From the NCBI RefSeq assembly GCF_033898505.1, contig NZ_JAXAFK010000003.1, positions 62,001 through 126,000 of the forward strand: 64,000 nucleotides of DNA, read 5' to 3'. This DNA comes from Pectobacterium carotovorum. GTDB lineage: Bacteria; Pseudomonadota; Gammaproteobacteria; Enterobacterales; Enterobacteriaceae. A model generated the notes under the pieces. It worked only from the letters and a program-made list of their open reading frames with translations. It was not told the DNA's origin and searched no databases. Of the stretch, positions 9,913-21,961 are shown one piece after another (the stretch's first letter is position 1; each line of letters starts with the position of its first letter). The translations under genes were made by a program, and so were the position numbers.

Positions 9913-11448
9913 ATGAGAGTGAATACACCTGTTACACAGCAGGAGTATCTGTTAGACATGGACACCATATTGATGTCCACGACAAATATTCACAGCCACA
10001 TTACTTATGCCAACTCTGCTTTCATTAAGGTTAGTGGTTTTTCTGAAGAGCAGCTCATCAACCAGCCACACAATATTGTGCGTCACCCTGACATGCCCGT
10101 TGAAGCCTATGCCGACATGTGGTTTACGTTGAAACAAGGCGATAGCTGGACAGGATTAGTTAAAAACCGTCGCAACAACGGCGACCACTACTGGGTTCGC
10201 GCCAATGTTACGCCGGTCTACCAGCAGGAGCATCTCGCAGGCTATATCTCGGTACGCAACACGCCCAGCGCCGAAGAGATCAAATCTGCCGAAGCGCTGT
10301 ATAGCGCCGTGCAGAAAAAACAGGCGGGCAATCGTAAGTTCTACAAAGGGCTGGTGGTTCGCACTGGACTCTTTGCACCGCTGTCGCTATTGCAGAAGTT
10401 GTCAGTCCGCTGGCGCTTACGCATAGCGGTATTGACGGCGGGACTCATTCCCACGCTGCTCGCTTTCAGCGGCATGAATCCACTGTGGTTACTGGCACTG
10501 GCGCTGTTGCTCATTGTTATCCTGGATCAGCTGCTGCAAAAGCAAATTGCGCAGCCAATCAGGATGATACTGAAGCAGGCTCAGCATGTGGTCTCAGGCC
10601 GTAAAGTAAAGCATATCCATCTGAATCGAGTAGATGAAATCGGCTTGCTGCTGCGTTCCGTTAATCAGTTTGGCCTGAATTTGCACTCGCTTGTTGATGA
10701 CGTTAGCACGCAGGTAAACGGTATTACCAACGTCAGCCATAAGCTGGCGGAAAACAATATCGACCTGAATACGCGTACAGAAGAAACATCGGCAAACCTG
10801 CAACAAACCGCCGCCGCCATTGAAGAAATTACCGTTGCCGTGCAGCAGAGTGCTGAAACGGCGGCACAGGCCACCACCATGGCTGAAGCCGCCAGCAGTA
10901 CCGCGCTTAAAGGTGGCAATATCATGAAAGAAACCATCGGCATGATGGATTCCATTTCCAGCGCTAGTGATAAGATCGTTGATATCATTGGCGTGATAGA
11001 CAGCATTGCCTTCCAGACTAACATCCTTGCGCTGAATGCGGCGGTTGAAGCGGCGCGTGCCGGCGTACAGGGACGAGGGTTTGCCGTGGTAGCCGCCGAG
11101 GTTCGTAATTTAGCACAGCATTCCGCCTCTGCAGCCAAAGAGATTAAAGCGCTCATCGACGCCAACGTTGAAAGTGTGAAACAAGGCAGCACAATGGTAG
11201 AAAACGCGGGCAAACATATCAGCGACATCGTTGATGAAGTCTTGCAGGTCTCCACCATGATCAAAGAGATCAGCAACGCAACGCATGAGCAAACCTCGGC
11301 ATTGGGCCTGATCAATACCTCTATTGCACAGATAGAACAAATGACACAGCGCAATACCGATATGGTTACGCACTCAACAGAAGCGGCTGAAGGGCTAAAC
11401 CTCCAGGCAAGGCGGCTGAATAGCGCGATTAACGTGTACGGTAGCTAA
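9913..11448 (+). CDS. aer: Aer-type aerotaxis receptor (PAS-HAMP-MCP)
   Basis: Membrane-anchored receptor that senses redox/energy state through an FAD-binding PAS domain and signals through CheA/CheW. In the 511 residues the PAS domain occupies about 10-110 (YANSAFIKVSGF, NIVRHPDMP, NRRNNGDHYWVRAN as in Aer), hydrophobic segments lie at about 165-205, a HAMP-like segment follows, and the MCP signalling domain ends the protein with the tip [20 protein letters not shown]. coli Aer has 506 residues. There is no periplasmic domain and no C-terminal CheR-binding pentapeptide (it ends NVYGS). It is monocistronic with its own terminator. Confidence 0.92.
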   Translation: MRVNTPVTQQEYLLDMDTILMSTTNIHSHITYANSAFIKVSGFSEEQLINQPHNIVRHPDMPVEAYADMWFTLKQGDSWTGLVKNRRNNGDHYWVRANVTPVYQQEHLAGYISVRNTPSAEEIKSAEALYSAVQKKQAGNRKFYKGLVVRTGLFAPLSLLQKLSVRWRLRIAVLTAGLIPTLLAFSGMNPLWLLALALLLIVILDQLLQKQIAQPIRMILKQAQHVVSGRKVKHIHLNRVDEIGLLLRSVNQFGLNLHSLVDDVSTQVNGITNVSHKLAENNIDLNTRTEETSANLQQTAAAIEEITVAVQQSAETAAQATTMAEAASSTALKGGNIMKETIGMMDSISSASDKIVDIIGVIDSIAFQTNILALNAAVEAARAGVQGRGFAVVAAEVRNLAQHSASAAKEIKALIDANVESVKQGSTMVENAGKHISDIVDEVLQVSTMIKEISNATHEQTSALGLINTSIAQIEQMTQRNTDMVTHSTEAAEGLNLQARRLNSAINVYGS

Positions 11449-11469
11449 CGAACGTCATTCCTTCAATTG

Positions 11470-11498
11470 CAGCAAGGGAGCAGGAAGCGCCCTTGCTG
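11470..11498 (+). terminator. Rho-independent terminator of aer
   Basis: Perfect 9-bp stem CAGCAAGGG/CCCTTGCTG, followed by TATCTTCTTATT, 21 bases after the aer stop. Confidence 0.7.
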
Positions 11499-11558
11499 TA
11501 TCTTCTTATTACCCTCCAGAAAGTGCGCAGTAACCCTCTCCCGTTTGTAAGTTTTTCG

Positions 11559-11585
11559 TAAAGAAAAGCACGACGCAGCCGATAA
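11559..11585 (+). promoter_or_regulatory. FliA (sigma28) promoter of first flxA-like gene
   Basis: TAAAGAAA (11559-11566), exactly 11 bases, then GCCGATAA (11578-11585). The -10 is a perfect match to the flagellar class-3 consensus. The gene starts 35 bases downstream. Confidence 0.88.
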
Positions 11586-11619
11586 TGATCGGAGAATTGA
11601 CTTATTTCAGGAGGAAGTG

Positions 11620-12030
11620 ATGTCCATTACAATGAATACGGTGTCAAACGTGACAGCGACGGCCTCTGCGGCCAATAAGTCTGCAACGAACAAGGCTTCA
11701 TCTAATACAGAGAGTAAAGCGGCATCTACCGCGGATACGGGTAGTGGCGCTCAACAAAAAATTGCCGCAATACAAAATCAAATCAAGCAACTGACTAACA
11801 AGCTAAAAGAGCTGGGTACATCGGCCGAAAAGGCGCAAAGTGAAGCCGAGCGCAAACTCATCAAGCAGCAGCAGCAGATGATCCAGGCGCAAATTCAGGC
11901 GCTCTATGCCGAAATTGCCCGTATCCAAAAAGAAGAAGCAGAAAAGAAAGCGGCCGAGGCTGCGTCAAAAGCGACATCACAACAAACTGAAAATAAAGAC
12001 AAAAAAGACGGTGTTGATATCTACGTCTGA
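11620..12030 (+). CDS. FlxA-like coiled-coil protein 1
   Basis: A 136-residue protein with a Ser/Thr/Ala-rich N-terminus (1-45), a Gln/Lys-rich coiled coil (about 48-110, QQKIAAIQNQIKQLTNKL) and a charged tail ending DIYV. The pattern is that of the FlxA-like family (E. coli FlxA is a FliA-controlled gene of unknown function). The perfect FliA promoter upstream puts it in the flagellar regulon. AGGAGG lies five bases before ATG 11620; an in-frame GTG at 11617 is too close to it. There is no signal peptide. It is a tandem paralogue of the next gene and its function is unknown. Confidence 0.82.
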   Translation: MSITMNTVSNVTATASAANKSATNKASSNTESKAASTADTGSGAQQKIAAIQNQIKQLTNKLKELGTSAEKAQSEAERKLIKQQQQMIQAQIQALYAEIARIQKEEAEKKAAEAASKATSQQTENKDKKDGVDIYV

Positions 12031-12068
12031 CAGCAATATCTGCCGCATTCCCTTCTTTCTTTCTCTCT

Positions 12069-12111
12069 CTTTCCTGACTGATACATTTTGTTACATGAGC
12101 TGTCAGGAAAG
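12069..12111 (+). terminator. Hairpin between the two flxA-like genes
   Basis: Perfect 10-bp stem CTTTCCTGAC/GTCAGGAAAG with a 23-base loop. There is no U-tract. It probably separates the two transcripts. Confidence 0.4.
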
Positions 12112-12147
12112 TGAGTATTTCATGCTTCATTGCCAACAATATCCCCT

Positions 12148-12174
12148 TCGAGAAAGTGCTTAAATTGCCGATAT
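12148..12174 (+). promoter_or_regulatory. FliA (sigma28) promoter of second flxA-like gene
   Basis: TCGAGAAA (12148-12155), 11 bases, GCCGATAT (12167-12174): spacing is exact, the -10 matches 7 of 8 and the -35 matches 6 of 8 bases of the site before the first paralogue. The predicted leader holds a small hairpin CCCGA/TCGGG at about 12188-12202. Confidence 0.68.
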
Positions 12175-12234
12175 AACGGCTTGTACCCCGAATAATTCGG
12201 GTATATCGGCATCTTTTCATTTTCAGGAGGGAAA

Positions 12235-12591
12235 ATGTCAAACACCATCAGCAGTATCAGCGTATCGACAACAACAGCAAGCAGCAGTAAAAGCAGCAAC
12301 ACCTCAGAGCAACAGATTGCGCAGCTAACCAAGCAGGTTCAGGCGCTTACCAAACAGGTGAGTAAACTGACCGAATCAGCTTCCAGCGCAGAAAGCGATG
12401 ATGAACGTAAACTGATCGAACAGCAGCAGCAGGCCATTCAAGCACAGATCCAGGCGTTACAGGCACAAATTGCCCGCTTGCAGAGTGAAAAATCAGAACA
12501 GCAGTCTGATTCCACATCTTCGGCTCAAAGTGCTAAACAAGAAGGCGTTAATCGCCCGACAGCAGATAACCAGATTAATATCTACGTCTAG
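12235..12591 (+). CDS. FlxA-like coiled-coil protein 2
   Basis: 118 residues, same plan as its upstream neighbour: Ser/Thr-rich N-terminus (1-24), coiled coil (about 26-85, with QQQQAIQAQIQALQAQIARL against QQQMIQAQIQALYAEIARI in the paralogue) and a tail ending NIYV. An AGGAGG site lies six bases before the ATG. Conservation of the coil and of the last residues suggests these are the functional parts; the N-terminus has diverged. It is probably co-regulated with flagella through its own FliA promoter. Function unknown. Confidence 0.82.
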   Translation: MSNTISSISVSTTTASSSKSSNTSEQQIAQLTKQVQALTKQVSKLTESASSAESDDERKLIEQQQQAIQAQIQALQAQIARLQSEKSEQQSDSTSSAQSAKQEGVNRPTADNQINIYV

Positions 12592-12625
12592 TCTGCGTCA
12601 GGGATGGGGTAGCCAGTAAAGGTAA

Positions 12626-12654
12626 AAGGTCGCTTGATTAAAGCGACCTTTTTT
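12626..12654 (+). terminator. Rho-independent terminator
   Basis: AAGGTCGCTT/AAGCGACCTT stem with a five-base loop and a run of T, 35 bases after the second flxA-like gene. It can also act on the minus strand for the DUF3820 gene that ends at 12684. Confidence 0.85.
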
Positions 12655-12683
12655 CATCAGAAATTACCGCTGGAAATGGATAG

Positions 12684-12905
12684 TCAGGAACGGGGCCGCT
12701 TCAGCGGCGTTACCAACCCTTGCAGACCCTCTATTTTGATTGTCAGCGTAATTTGCATCAACTCCCCTAAGCGACCATTGGGAAATTCGTCCTTGCGGGA
12801 GAACCACAACAGGTACTCTTCAGGCAAATCAATCAGCACTCGTCCTTTGTATTTACCAAAGGGCATCTGCATCGTGGCAATGTCTATCAGGTCTTCTTTT
12901 TCCAT
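12684..12905 (-). CDS. DUF3820 family protein (YpeB-like)
   Basis: 73-residue soluble protein with MPFGKYKGRVLIDLPEEYL at about 14-32, the hallmark of DUF3820 (E. coli YpeB; annotated in databases as a putative quorum-sensing-regulated virulence factor). It starts three bases after the ligA stop, so the two are almost certainly co-transcribed, and ypeB follows ligA in E. coli too. The biochemical role is unknown. Confidence 0.85.
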   Translation of the reverse strand: MEKEDLIDIATMQMPFGKYKGRVLIDLPEEYLLWFSRKDEFPNGRLGELMQITLTIKIEGLQGLVTPLKRPRS

Positions 12906-12908
12906 CGC

Positions 12909-14996
<2,088 letters not shown>

Positions 14997-15098
14997 TTAT
15001 GATTGTTATGACTCTCGCCCGTGATGTGCCAGAGCGAGAATCATTAGCTTGCGGTCTGAACGGCGTCGGGATCACTCAAGCGCCGTCAGTTTGATTTT

Positions 15099-16535
15099 TT
15101 AAGGTTTAGACGCGTTGGCTTTAATCGTGTTGATGATGTTCGTTGTGGAGCAGCCGTCCTCAAAGTTCAGGACTTTCACTTCACCACCGTTAGCCCAGAC
15201 CTCTTCACTACCGGCAATTTCATGTGGCTGGTAGTCTCCGCCTTTCACCAGAATGTCCGGCAGAATGCTGGCAATCAGGCGCTGCGGCGTATCTTCTTCA
15301 AACGGCACAACCCAGTCGACGGCTTCCAGCGCGCCCAGCACGATCATCCGCTGCGGCAGCGGGTTGACGGGGCGAGTCGGCCCTTTCAGGCGTTTGGTTG
15401 AGGCATCGCTGTTTACTGCAACAATTAACCGATCGCCAAGTTTGCGGGCATTTGCCAGATAAGACACATGCCCAGCATGCAGAATATCGAAGCAGCCGTT
15501 GGTCATCACAATCTTTTCGCCACGCTGACGCGCCAGTTCAACGGCATTTTTCAGCTGTTCTTCTGTCATCACGCCAAACCCAGTGTCGGCACGGCCACGG
15601 ATAGCGTTTTCCAACTCAATCGGTGTGACCGTTGACGTACCCAGCTTGCCAACGACAACGCCTGCGGCGGCATTCGCCAAGAAACAGGCTTCTTCCAGCG
15701 GGTTACCCGCCGCCAGCGCAGCGGCCAGCACGCCAATGACGGTATCGCCTGCACCGGTCACGTCGTACACTTCCTGCGCCTGCGTTGGCAAATGCAGCGG
15801 TGCCTTGCCAGGCTGTAGCAGCGTCATCCCTTGCTCGGAACGCGTAATCAACAACGCGGACAGGTCGTAATCGGCCACCAGTTGCATGCCACGCTCAACC
15901 AGCTCTTCTTCCGTTTTGCAACGCCCTGCGACTGCTTCAAACTCAGACAGGTTCGGCGTCAGCAATGTCGCGCCACGGTAACGGGCAAAATCTGTGCCTT
16001 TCGGGTCGATCAGCACTGGAACACCCGCGGCTTTTGCCGTCTGAATCATGGTTTGCACATGCGCTAATGCTCCTTTTGCATAGTCAGACAGCACCAGCGC
16101 ACCAATTTTTGGCAACGCCAGTTGAATACGCTCGATGATCGGCTGAGGATCAATGCCCTCAAAGCCCTCTTCGAAATCCAGTCGGATCAACTGCTGATTA
16201 CGCGACAGCACGCGCAGCTTAGTGATCGTCGGGTGCGTAGGAACCGAGACAAAATCACACTTCACATTCACTTCGCCAAGTTTGGCATTCAGCGCGCGTG
16301 CGGCATCATCAATACCCGTTAACCCCACCAGACGCGAACCCGCACCCAATGCAGCGATGTTCATGGCGACGTTCGCCGCGCCACCCGGGCGCTCTTCGAT
16401 CGTATCCACCTTGACCACAGGCACCGGAGCCTCTGGTGAAATTCGGCTGGTCGGCCCATACCAGTAACGATCCAGCATGACATCACCCACCACTAACACA
16501 CCCGCTTGACGGAAATCAGGCAGCGTCACTTTCAT
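15099..16535 (-). CDS. hldE: Bifunctional heptose 7-phosphate kinase / heptose 1-phosphate adenylyltransferase
   Basis: Makes ADP-heptose for the LPS inner core. 478 residues (E. coli 477): an N-terminal ribokinase-type kinase (about 1-318; [17 protein letters not shown] with the catalytic Asp) and a C-terminal cytidylyltransferase-type domain (about 344-478; [12 protein letters not shown] with the HxGH motif). It follows glnE on the same strand, 131 bases after the glnE stop, as in E. coli. Heptose-containing core is needed for outer-membrane integrity. Confidence 0.96.
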   Translation of the reverse strand: MKVTLPDFRQAGVLVVGDVMLDRYWYGPTSRISPEAPVPVVKVDTIEERPGGAANVAMNIAALGAGSRLVGLTGIDDAARALNAKLGEVNVKCDFVSVPTHPTITKLRVLSRNQQLIRLDFEEGFEGIDPQPIIERIQLALPKIGALVLSDYAKGALAHVQTMIQTAKAAGVPVLIDPKGTDFARYRGATLLTPNLSEFEAVAGRCKTEEELVERGMQLVADYDLSALLITRSEQGMTLLQPGKAPLHLPTQAQEVYDVTGAGDTVIGVLAAALAAGNPLEEACFLANAAAGVVVGKLGTSTVTPIELENAIRGRADTGFGVMTEEQLKNAVELARQRGEKIVMTNGCFDILHAGHVSYLANARKLGDRLIVAVNSDASTKRLKGPTRPVNPLPQRMIVLGALEAVDWVVPFEEDTPQRLIASILPDILVKGGDYQPHEIAGSEEVWANGGEVKVLNFEDGCSTTNIINTIKANASKP

Positions 16536-16563
16536 CCTTTACTCCAGGCTTATTTCGCATAAT

Positions 16564-16599
16564 GCGTGTAATAATATCATAGGCACAATCATTACACGC
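16564..16599 (-). other. Inverted repeat between glnE and hldE
   Basis: Perfect 9-bp arms GCGTGTAAT/ATTACACGC separated by 18 bases, 29 bases upstream of the hldE start. It has no U-run, and could be an operator or a leader hairpin. Confidence 0.3.
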
Positions 16600-16666
16600 C
16601 ACCGCAGCACGGCTCTTTGCTGAGCATTTGGCCGCATAACCCATCATCATATAGTCAAGAGGAAAC

Positions 16667-19522
16667 CTAGGCTCCCACTAACCACTTATTCCAACTCACC
16701 AGCACCTGTTCCCGCTCCGCAACAAACCGATCCTTGCTGACCCGGCCGGACAGTTCCTGCAAGGCCAGATGGTGCAGCTCATTGCGCATGGTGACATAGG
16801 CCAGTTTGAGCGCATTGGCTTCGCTTTCTTCCATCACGCCATACTGCGCCATCAGTTCCAGAATGCGCACATTGTCTGACCAGCGGGTCAAACGCGGTTC
16901 CTGAGCGGCGTAACGCAGCACCAGATACTGGGCAATAAATTCAATATCCGTAATGCCGCCCGCATCCGTTTTGATGTCAAAGAGCGCTTTATCTTTGTTC
17001 GCCAGATGCTGACGCATTTTTTCCCGCATTTCTCGCACTTCAGTCCGCAGAGTATCCGCATCACGCTCTGCGCACAGAATGCCGCGGCGAATAGACTCAA
17101 AGGTCTGCTGCACGCCGCTTTCACCGTACACCATACGCGCACGCACCAGCGCCTGATGCTCCCACGTCCACGCTTCATTGCGCTGATACTCATCAAATGC
17201 TTCTACCGTACTCACCAGCATACCCGCCGCACCCGATGGTCGCAGACGAGCGTCCACTTCGTACAAAATGCCTGATGACGTCCGGGTGCTAAACAGGTGC
17301 ATGACACGCTGTGCGAGGCGCAGATAAAACTGGCGACCATCAATACTGCGCTCACCATCCGTCATCACATCCGAGGGACAGTCCAGCAAGAACACCAGAT
17401 CCAGATCGGAGCTATACCCCAGTTCCCAGCCGCCGAGCTTGCCATAGGCAATAACGGCAAACCCACGACCTTCACGGTGCTGCAAATGGGACGGCTGGCC
17501 ATAGCGCGCCACCATCTGTCCCCATGCCTGCTGAACCACTGCCGCGATAATCGCTTCCGCCAGATACGTTAAGTGATCGCTCACTTTCATCACTGGCAGT
17601 ACGCCGCCGATATCACCTGCGGCGATGCGCAGTTGCTGCGACTGTTTAAACTGGCGAACCGCTTCCAACTGCTGTTCTTCATCATCCTCAGGTACGCGCA
17701 TCAAATACTGGCGTAGTTCATCGGCATACGCGCCCGGAGCCGTCGGTTGATACAGCGTTGACGCATCGAGCAATTCATCCAGCAGCAGGGGATAGCGCGC
17801 CAGTTGGCTGGCAACCATCGGCGAAGCCGCACACAGGCGAATCAGTTGACCGAGCGCAGCGCGGGACTCCAGCAACAGTTCGAGATAGGTGGTACGCGTG
17901 ACGATTCCCAGCAGTAACGGCGTCAAACGAGACAGCACCCTATCCGCTTCCTGACGGGCGCAGACCTCTGCCAGCAAACACGGCATGAGTTGATCCAACA
18001 CATCCCGCCCGCGTGGCCCTATTGTGCGTTTCGCCACATCGTGGCGAAATTCCACAATCGTCCGCATCAGCTTCTCACGCACGGTTTCCGTAAGATGTGG
18101 CGTCAGCGGAGCCAGTTCGCCGTCATCCAGCGTATCCTGCCATAGGCTGCTATAGCTGCTATGTTCGGGGATATCATTATTGTCCGGCGCATCATCGCCA
18201 ATCAGATCGTCGAATACGTGGCGCACCGCCTGCATATGCTCTGAAAGCATGGATTGCAGCGTGTCCCAACTGTCGAATCCCATTCCCCATGCCAGACGCT
18301 GCTGGTTCAGTTCATCACCCGGCAGCGTTTGCGTCTGCTCATCGGCAATGGCCTGCAACAGGTTCTCTAGACGACGCAGAAACAGGTAAGCCGTGCTGAG
18401 ATCGAGCACCTGTTGCGGCGTTAATAGCCCCAGCGCTCCCACATGCTGGAGCGTAGGCAGCAGCGAACGTCCCTGTAGTCCCGGCTCACGGCCGCCGCGA
18501 ATCAGTTGGAAAACCTGCGTAATAAATTCGATTTCACGAATCCCGCCGGCCCCCAGTTTGATGTTGTTGCGCAGATCCCGACGACGAACCTCGCGGGCAA
18601 TCATGCTCTTCATATTCCGTAGCGACTGGATCACGCTGAAATCGATATAACGGCGGAAGACAAAGGGCTTCAGCGTGCTACGCAGTTCCTGACTGTAGGC
18701 ATCATCCATTCCGCCCATCAGGCGCGCTTTGACCATCGCATAGCGTTCCCAGTCGCGGCCCTGCTCCTGATAATAATCTTCCATCGCCGCAAAGCTGAGC
18801 ACCAACGGTCCGCTGTCGCCAAAGGGACGTAGCCGCATATCCACGCGGTAAACAAAACCATCGACGGTCGGCTGATCCAGCACCTTAATGAGTCGCTGCC
18901 CCAGACGCGTGAAGAACTGTGCGTTATCCAGCTCGCGCCGTCCGCCTTGTGTATGACCATTTTCGGGATAGACGAAGATCAGATCGATATCCGAAGAGAA
19001 ATTAAGCTCTCCCCCGCCCAGTTTTCCCATGCCAAGAATCAGCAGAGGCTGCGCCACGCCCTGCGCATTGCAAGGTGTCCCCCATTCACGGCAACAGGCC
19101 TGATATAACCAGCTTCTGGCCGCCACAATCACCACCTCGGCCAGTTCACTCAACTGACGCAGCGTGTGTTCCGTGGTACTGGTTTGCAGCGCCTGCGACC
19201 ACGCAATTCGCGCCAACATATGTCGCCGAAACCGACGCAATGCCGCCATCAACGCATTTTCATCGTTAACATCGGCCAGAGCGTTACTTAACCAGTCGGC
19301 GTAGTGCTGCCACTCTTCGGGCTGCGGCGGTTGCTGATGAATCCCTTGCCACCAGTCAGGATGCAACGCAAGCGCATCGCTGACAAAATCGCTCAATGCC
19401 AAAACAGCGGCATCGCTGTCCGTTATCGGTTCATCTGGTGCGGCTTCCCGTAAACGCGAGAGCGCACGCTGAGATTGTTCCGTCAGAAGCACAGGTAAAG
19501 CAGGCAAAGGAAGTATCGGCAT
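16667..19522 (-). CDS. glnE: Glutamine synthetase adenylyltransferase/deadenylase
   Basis: Bifunctional enzyme that adenylylates and deadenylylates glutamine synthetase in response to PII, setting nitrogen assimilation. 951 residues (E. coli 946). The two nucleotidyltransferase domains are visible: the N-terminal one with [15 protein letters not shown] (about 168-182) and the C-terminal one with [15 protein letters not shown] (about 700). Each has the GS(X)DxD-type metal site. It lies between ygiF and hldE as in E. coli; the gap to ygiF is 52 bases, so they are probably co-transcribed. Confidence 0.96.
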   Translation of the reverse strand: MPILPLPALPVLLTEQSQRALSRLREAAPDEPITDSDAAVLALSDFVSDALALHPDWWQGIHQQPPQPEEWQHYADWLSNALADVNDENALMAALRRFRRHMLARIAWSQALQTSTTEHTLRQLSELAEVVIVAARSWLYQACCREWGTPCNAQGVAQPLLILGMGKLGGGELNFSSDIDLIFVYPENGHTQGGRRELDNAQFFTRLGQRLIKVLDQPTVDGFVYRVDMRLRPFGDSGPLVLSFAAMEDYYQEQGRDWERYAMVKARLMGGMDDAYSQELRSTLKPFVFRRYIDFSVIQSLRNMKSMIAREVRRRDLRNNIKLGAGGIREIEFITQVFQLIRGGREPGLQGRSLLPTLQHVGALGLLTPQQVLDLSTAYLFLRRLENLLQAIADEQTQTLPGDELNQQRLAWGMGFDSWDTLQSMLSEHMQAVRHVFDDLIGDDAPDNNDIPEHSSYSSLWQDTLDDGELAPLTPHLTETVREKLMRTIVEFRHDVAKRTIGPRGRDVLDQLMPCLLAEVCARQEADRVLSRLTPLLLGIVTRTTYLELLLESRAALGQLIRLCAASPMVASQLARYPLLLDELLDASTLYQPTAPGAYADELRQYLMRVPEDDEEQQLEAVRQFKQSQQLRIAAGDIGGVLPVMKVSDHLTYLAEAIIAAVVQQAWGQMVARYGQPSHLQHREGRGFAVIAYGKLGGWELGYSSDLDLVFLLDCPSDVMTDGERSIDGRQFYLRLAQRVMHLFSTRTSSGILYEVDARLRPSGAAGMLVSTVEAFDEYQRNEAWTWEHQALVRARMVYGESGVQQTFESIRRGILCAERDADTLRTEVREMREKMRQHLANKDKALFDIKTDAGGITDIEFIAQYLVLRYAAQEPRLTRWSDNVRILELMAQYGVMEESEANALKLAYVTMRNELHHLALQELSGRVSKDRFVAEREQVLVSWNKWLVGA

Positions 19523-19574
19523 GGGGGTTCCCTTGATGCGCCGCCTATCCTCACTGACAAGCGGCAGTTAACGG

Positions 19575-20912
19575 TTACTGTGACTGTCCGCCGCTATGTA
19601 GCCAGAACGGAGACAAGGCCAGCGCCTCTTTACGGTAGGCTTCCAGATACACGGAAGGTGCCTTTCCGGCAGCAAGCCGCTCAATTTCCTGGAGTAAGAT
19701 CCGCCAGTGTTCAATGTAGGCTTCCACCAGTTCCGCTGGATACGCGCCGGACAAGAGAAGAAAAGCGCAGATACTACGTTGCAGACGAGGGATTTGCTGT
19801 TCGTACTGCGTTTCCGTCAACTTAGAAGAAAAGGCGCTTTTCAGATCCGCCGTGCTGCGGCTTAGCATAATGTCGGCAAAGCGTTTGAACGAACCCTGTA
19901 ACTTAATGCGATCTTTATTATCCATATGGTCACGCCAGCCAGACTCGACCAGCCAGGAAGTCAGTACCAACTTACTTTGCAGGTAGTCGACGCTGTAGCA
20001 TACTTCCGCGCCATCGGAGCTTTGTAGCCGGGCTTCCAAAGTGGCGAGTGCAGAGCGAAAAAGCGTAGTGACCTTGCGTAACACGACGCCCCCTACGAGC
20101 ACCAGCATTTCGCGCATTAACGCACTGGCTTCTGGCAGGGCTTCACGGGCAGAGGCATTTCCTCTTACCCACAGTTCTTCGTGGTATTGCCAGTGACTCA
20201 ACCCCAGTTCCAGCGCCGCACGGATGGCTTGATCGATATTGGTTTTTGGATCCACAACCAATCGATTGAGAGGCAGACACTCACGAACTGGATTACCTTT
20301 AGCCAGATGGTATCCACGCGCCGCCTTACTCAGGCTACCCTGCCGCATACCACCAAACTCTGCGATTTCCTTTGCCAGCTCCAGCAGGTGGGCAGTCTGA
20401 CCAATCTTTAGTTCCATCTCCAATTCGCACAGCGGTTCACTCAGGTCGCCAGCGCGAATCTCACCACGATCTAACGCAACTTCAATCACACTTTGATAGT
20501 AAGTAAACACCCACTTTTCACGCGTAAAATCCGTGCTAAACAGCGGCTTGAGCGACGATTGCAGCGTTTCAACCTCGCAATCTTCCGGCCAGACGTCTGC
20601 CGGAAACAGGCTGAGATCCAGCTCAGCTTTCTCCAGTTCAACGTTATATTCTGGGTGTTGATGTAGCCCGCCAATCACCTTACCGGCCGTTTTCGCCGTC
20701 ATTTCGTAGCGTTCATTTTCGCCACGAATACGCAGGCCGATGCCGTTGCGGCGCAGGTAATTATCCGCCGTTTCATAATAGGTATTGCTCAGACGCTGAG
20801 CACGCATGTGCTCATACTGACTGTAATCACTCTCCCAGTCAGCCAGTTGCGTCAGCAGCGATTCAACGCTGTCGGGATGAACAATAAACTTCAGCTCAAT
20901 TTCTTCACTCAT
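19575..20912 (-). CDS. ygiF: Inorganic triphosphatase, CYTH-CHAD protein
   Basis: Cytoplasmic tripolyphosphatase. The N-terminal CYTH domain has EIELKF (3-8 from ATG 20912), the tunnel Arg/Lys residues (LRIRGENERYEMTAK) and SLSKAARGYHLA; the C-terminal CHAD helical bundle runs from about residue 225. 445 residues against 433 in E. coli. An in-frame ATG three codons upstream (20921) is equally possible, and neither has a clear ribosome binding site; the shorter form aligns better with MAQEIELKF of E. coli. Confidence 0.9.
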   Translation of the reverse strand: MSEEIELKFIVHPDSVESLLTQLADWESDYSQYEHMRAQRLSNTYYETADNYLRRNGIGLRIRGENERYEMTAKTAGKVIGGLHQHPEYNVELEKAELDLSLFPADVWPEDCEVETLQSSLKPLFSTDFTREKWVFTYYQSVIEVALDRGEIRAGDLSEPLCELEMELKIGQTAHLLELAKEIAEFGGMRQGSLSKAARGYHLAKGNPVRECLPLNRLVVDPKTNIDQAIRAALELGLSHWQYHEELWVRGNASAREALPEASALMREMLVLVGGVVLRKVTTLFRSALATLEARLQSSDGAEVCYSVDYLQSKLVLTSWLVESGWRDHMDNKDRIKLQGSFKRFADIMLSRSTADLKSAFSSKLTETQYEQQIPRLQRSICAFLLLSGAYPAELVEAYIEHWRILLQEIERLAAGKAPSVYLEAYRKEALALSPFWLHSGGQSQ

Positions 20913-21232
20913 AGCATTCACAACACCAAAACCACGTTCATTATCCTGTCAGTAAATAACATTTTACTTCACCTTACTACTCTTACCGTACACACTCTTT
21001 TTCACCTGCGAACAAGCGCGCATTTCTTATGCAAACCAACCATCGGCTAAGCGGCTTTTCACGCTTAAACACGCCGCGCATCGCCTTCCAAGAACCTATC
21101 CCAGTGGACGTTATTGGTGCGAAATGGCCCTCATGCGCAGGTTCTAAGACAGTTCTCATTTCGGTTTATACATTGCCTCGTCAGACTTAAGTCTCTACTA
21201 TCAGACCACCATTAACGCAACATGATGATCTT
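20913..21232. other. ygiF/ygiM divergent intergenic region
   Basis: 320 bases with no gene. AGAACCT (21090-21096) and AGGTTCT (21141-21147) form 7-bp arms around a 44-base loop that could fold in either transcript. No recognised operator was seen. Promoters for both flanking genes must lie here. Confidence 0.3.
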
Positions 21233-21853
21233 ATGCAGAAATTAGGCTTACTCTGTTTTACTTTATTTTCTCTCACGCTGAGCTGGACCGCACAGGCGGA
21301 AGAAAAACGCTATATTTCCGATGAGTTATTGACGTATGTCCACAGCGGCCCAGGCAATCAATATCGTATCGTCGGCACACTGAATGCGGGTGCAGAGGTC
21401 ACGTTGCTCAGCGTTAATGAAAACGCGGGCTATGCGCAGATCCGTGATGACAAAAACCGCACCACCTGGATTCCTCTTGACCAGCTTAGCAATACGCCGA
21501 GCCTGCGCACACGGGTGCCGGAGCTGGAAAATCAGGTCAAAGACCTGACGGACAAACTGAATAATATCGATCAGACCTGGAACCAGCGCACCGCTGATAT
21601 GCAGCAGAAAGTCGCTGCCAGCGATGGTGTTATCAACGGATTACGTCAGGAAAATCAGGATCTGAAAAATCAGCTTATCGTTGCGCAGAAGAAAGTCAGC
21701 GCGGCGAATGTCCAGCTTGATGATAAGCAGCGCACCATCATTCTACAGTGGTTTATGTACGGCGGCGGCGTTGCTGGCATAGGCTTGCTGCTGGGTCTGC
21801 TGTTGCCGCACATCATCCCTCGCAAGAAGAAAAATGACCGCTGGATGAGCTAA
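21233..21853 (+). CDS. ygiM: SH3-domain membrane protein YgiM
   Basis: 206 residues, as in E. coli. A signal peptide (1-22, ending AQA), a bacterial SH3 domain (about 27-92: YVHSGPGNQYRIVGTLNAG), a coiled coil (about 95-165) and a C-terminal transmembrane helix (about 172-194, GGGVAGIGLLLGLLLP) followed by a Lys/Arg-rich tail. It belongs to the TIGR04211 SH3 family, and the layout puts the SH3 domain in the periplasm. Precise role unknown. It precedes cca on the same strand, as in E. coli. Confidence 0.9.
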   Translation: MQKLGLLCFTLFSLTLSWTAQAEEKRYISDELLTYVHSGPGNQYRIVGTLNAGAEVTLLSVNENAGYAQIRDDKNRTTWIPLDQLSNTPSLRTRVPELENQVKDLTDKLNNIDQTWNQRTADMQQKVAASDGVINGLRQENQDLKNQLIVAQKKVSAANVQLDDKQRTIILQWFMYGGGVAGIGLLLGLLLPHIIPRKKKNDRWMS

Positions 21854-21961
21854 TCGAAATAAGTGCCTGCTTCTTGCAGGCATTTTTCTTTGCCGCCAAC
21901 GCGGCCGCGCAAAGATGGTAGTATGTGGTGAAGTATTGGTTATTGATTCAGGAGCCCGACG

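Noticed and set aside
10665..11354. 229-codon open frame on the strand opposite aer
   Set aside because: Shadow of the repetitive coding of the MCP signalling domain; similar antisense frames occur opposite the other receptors, with no ribosome binding site or family match.
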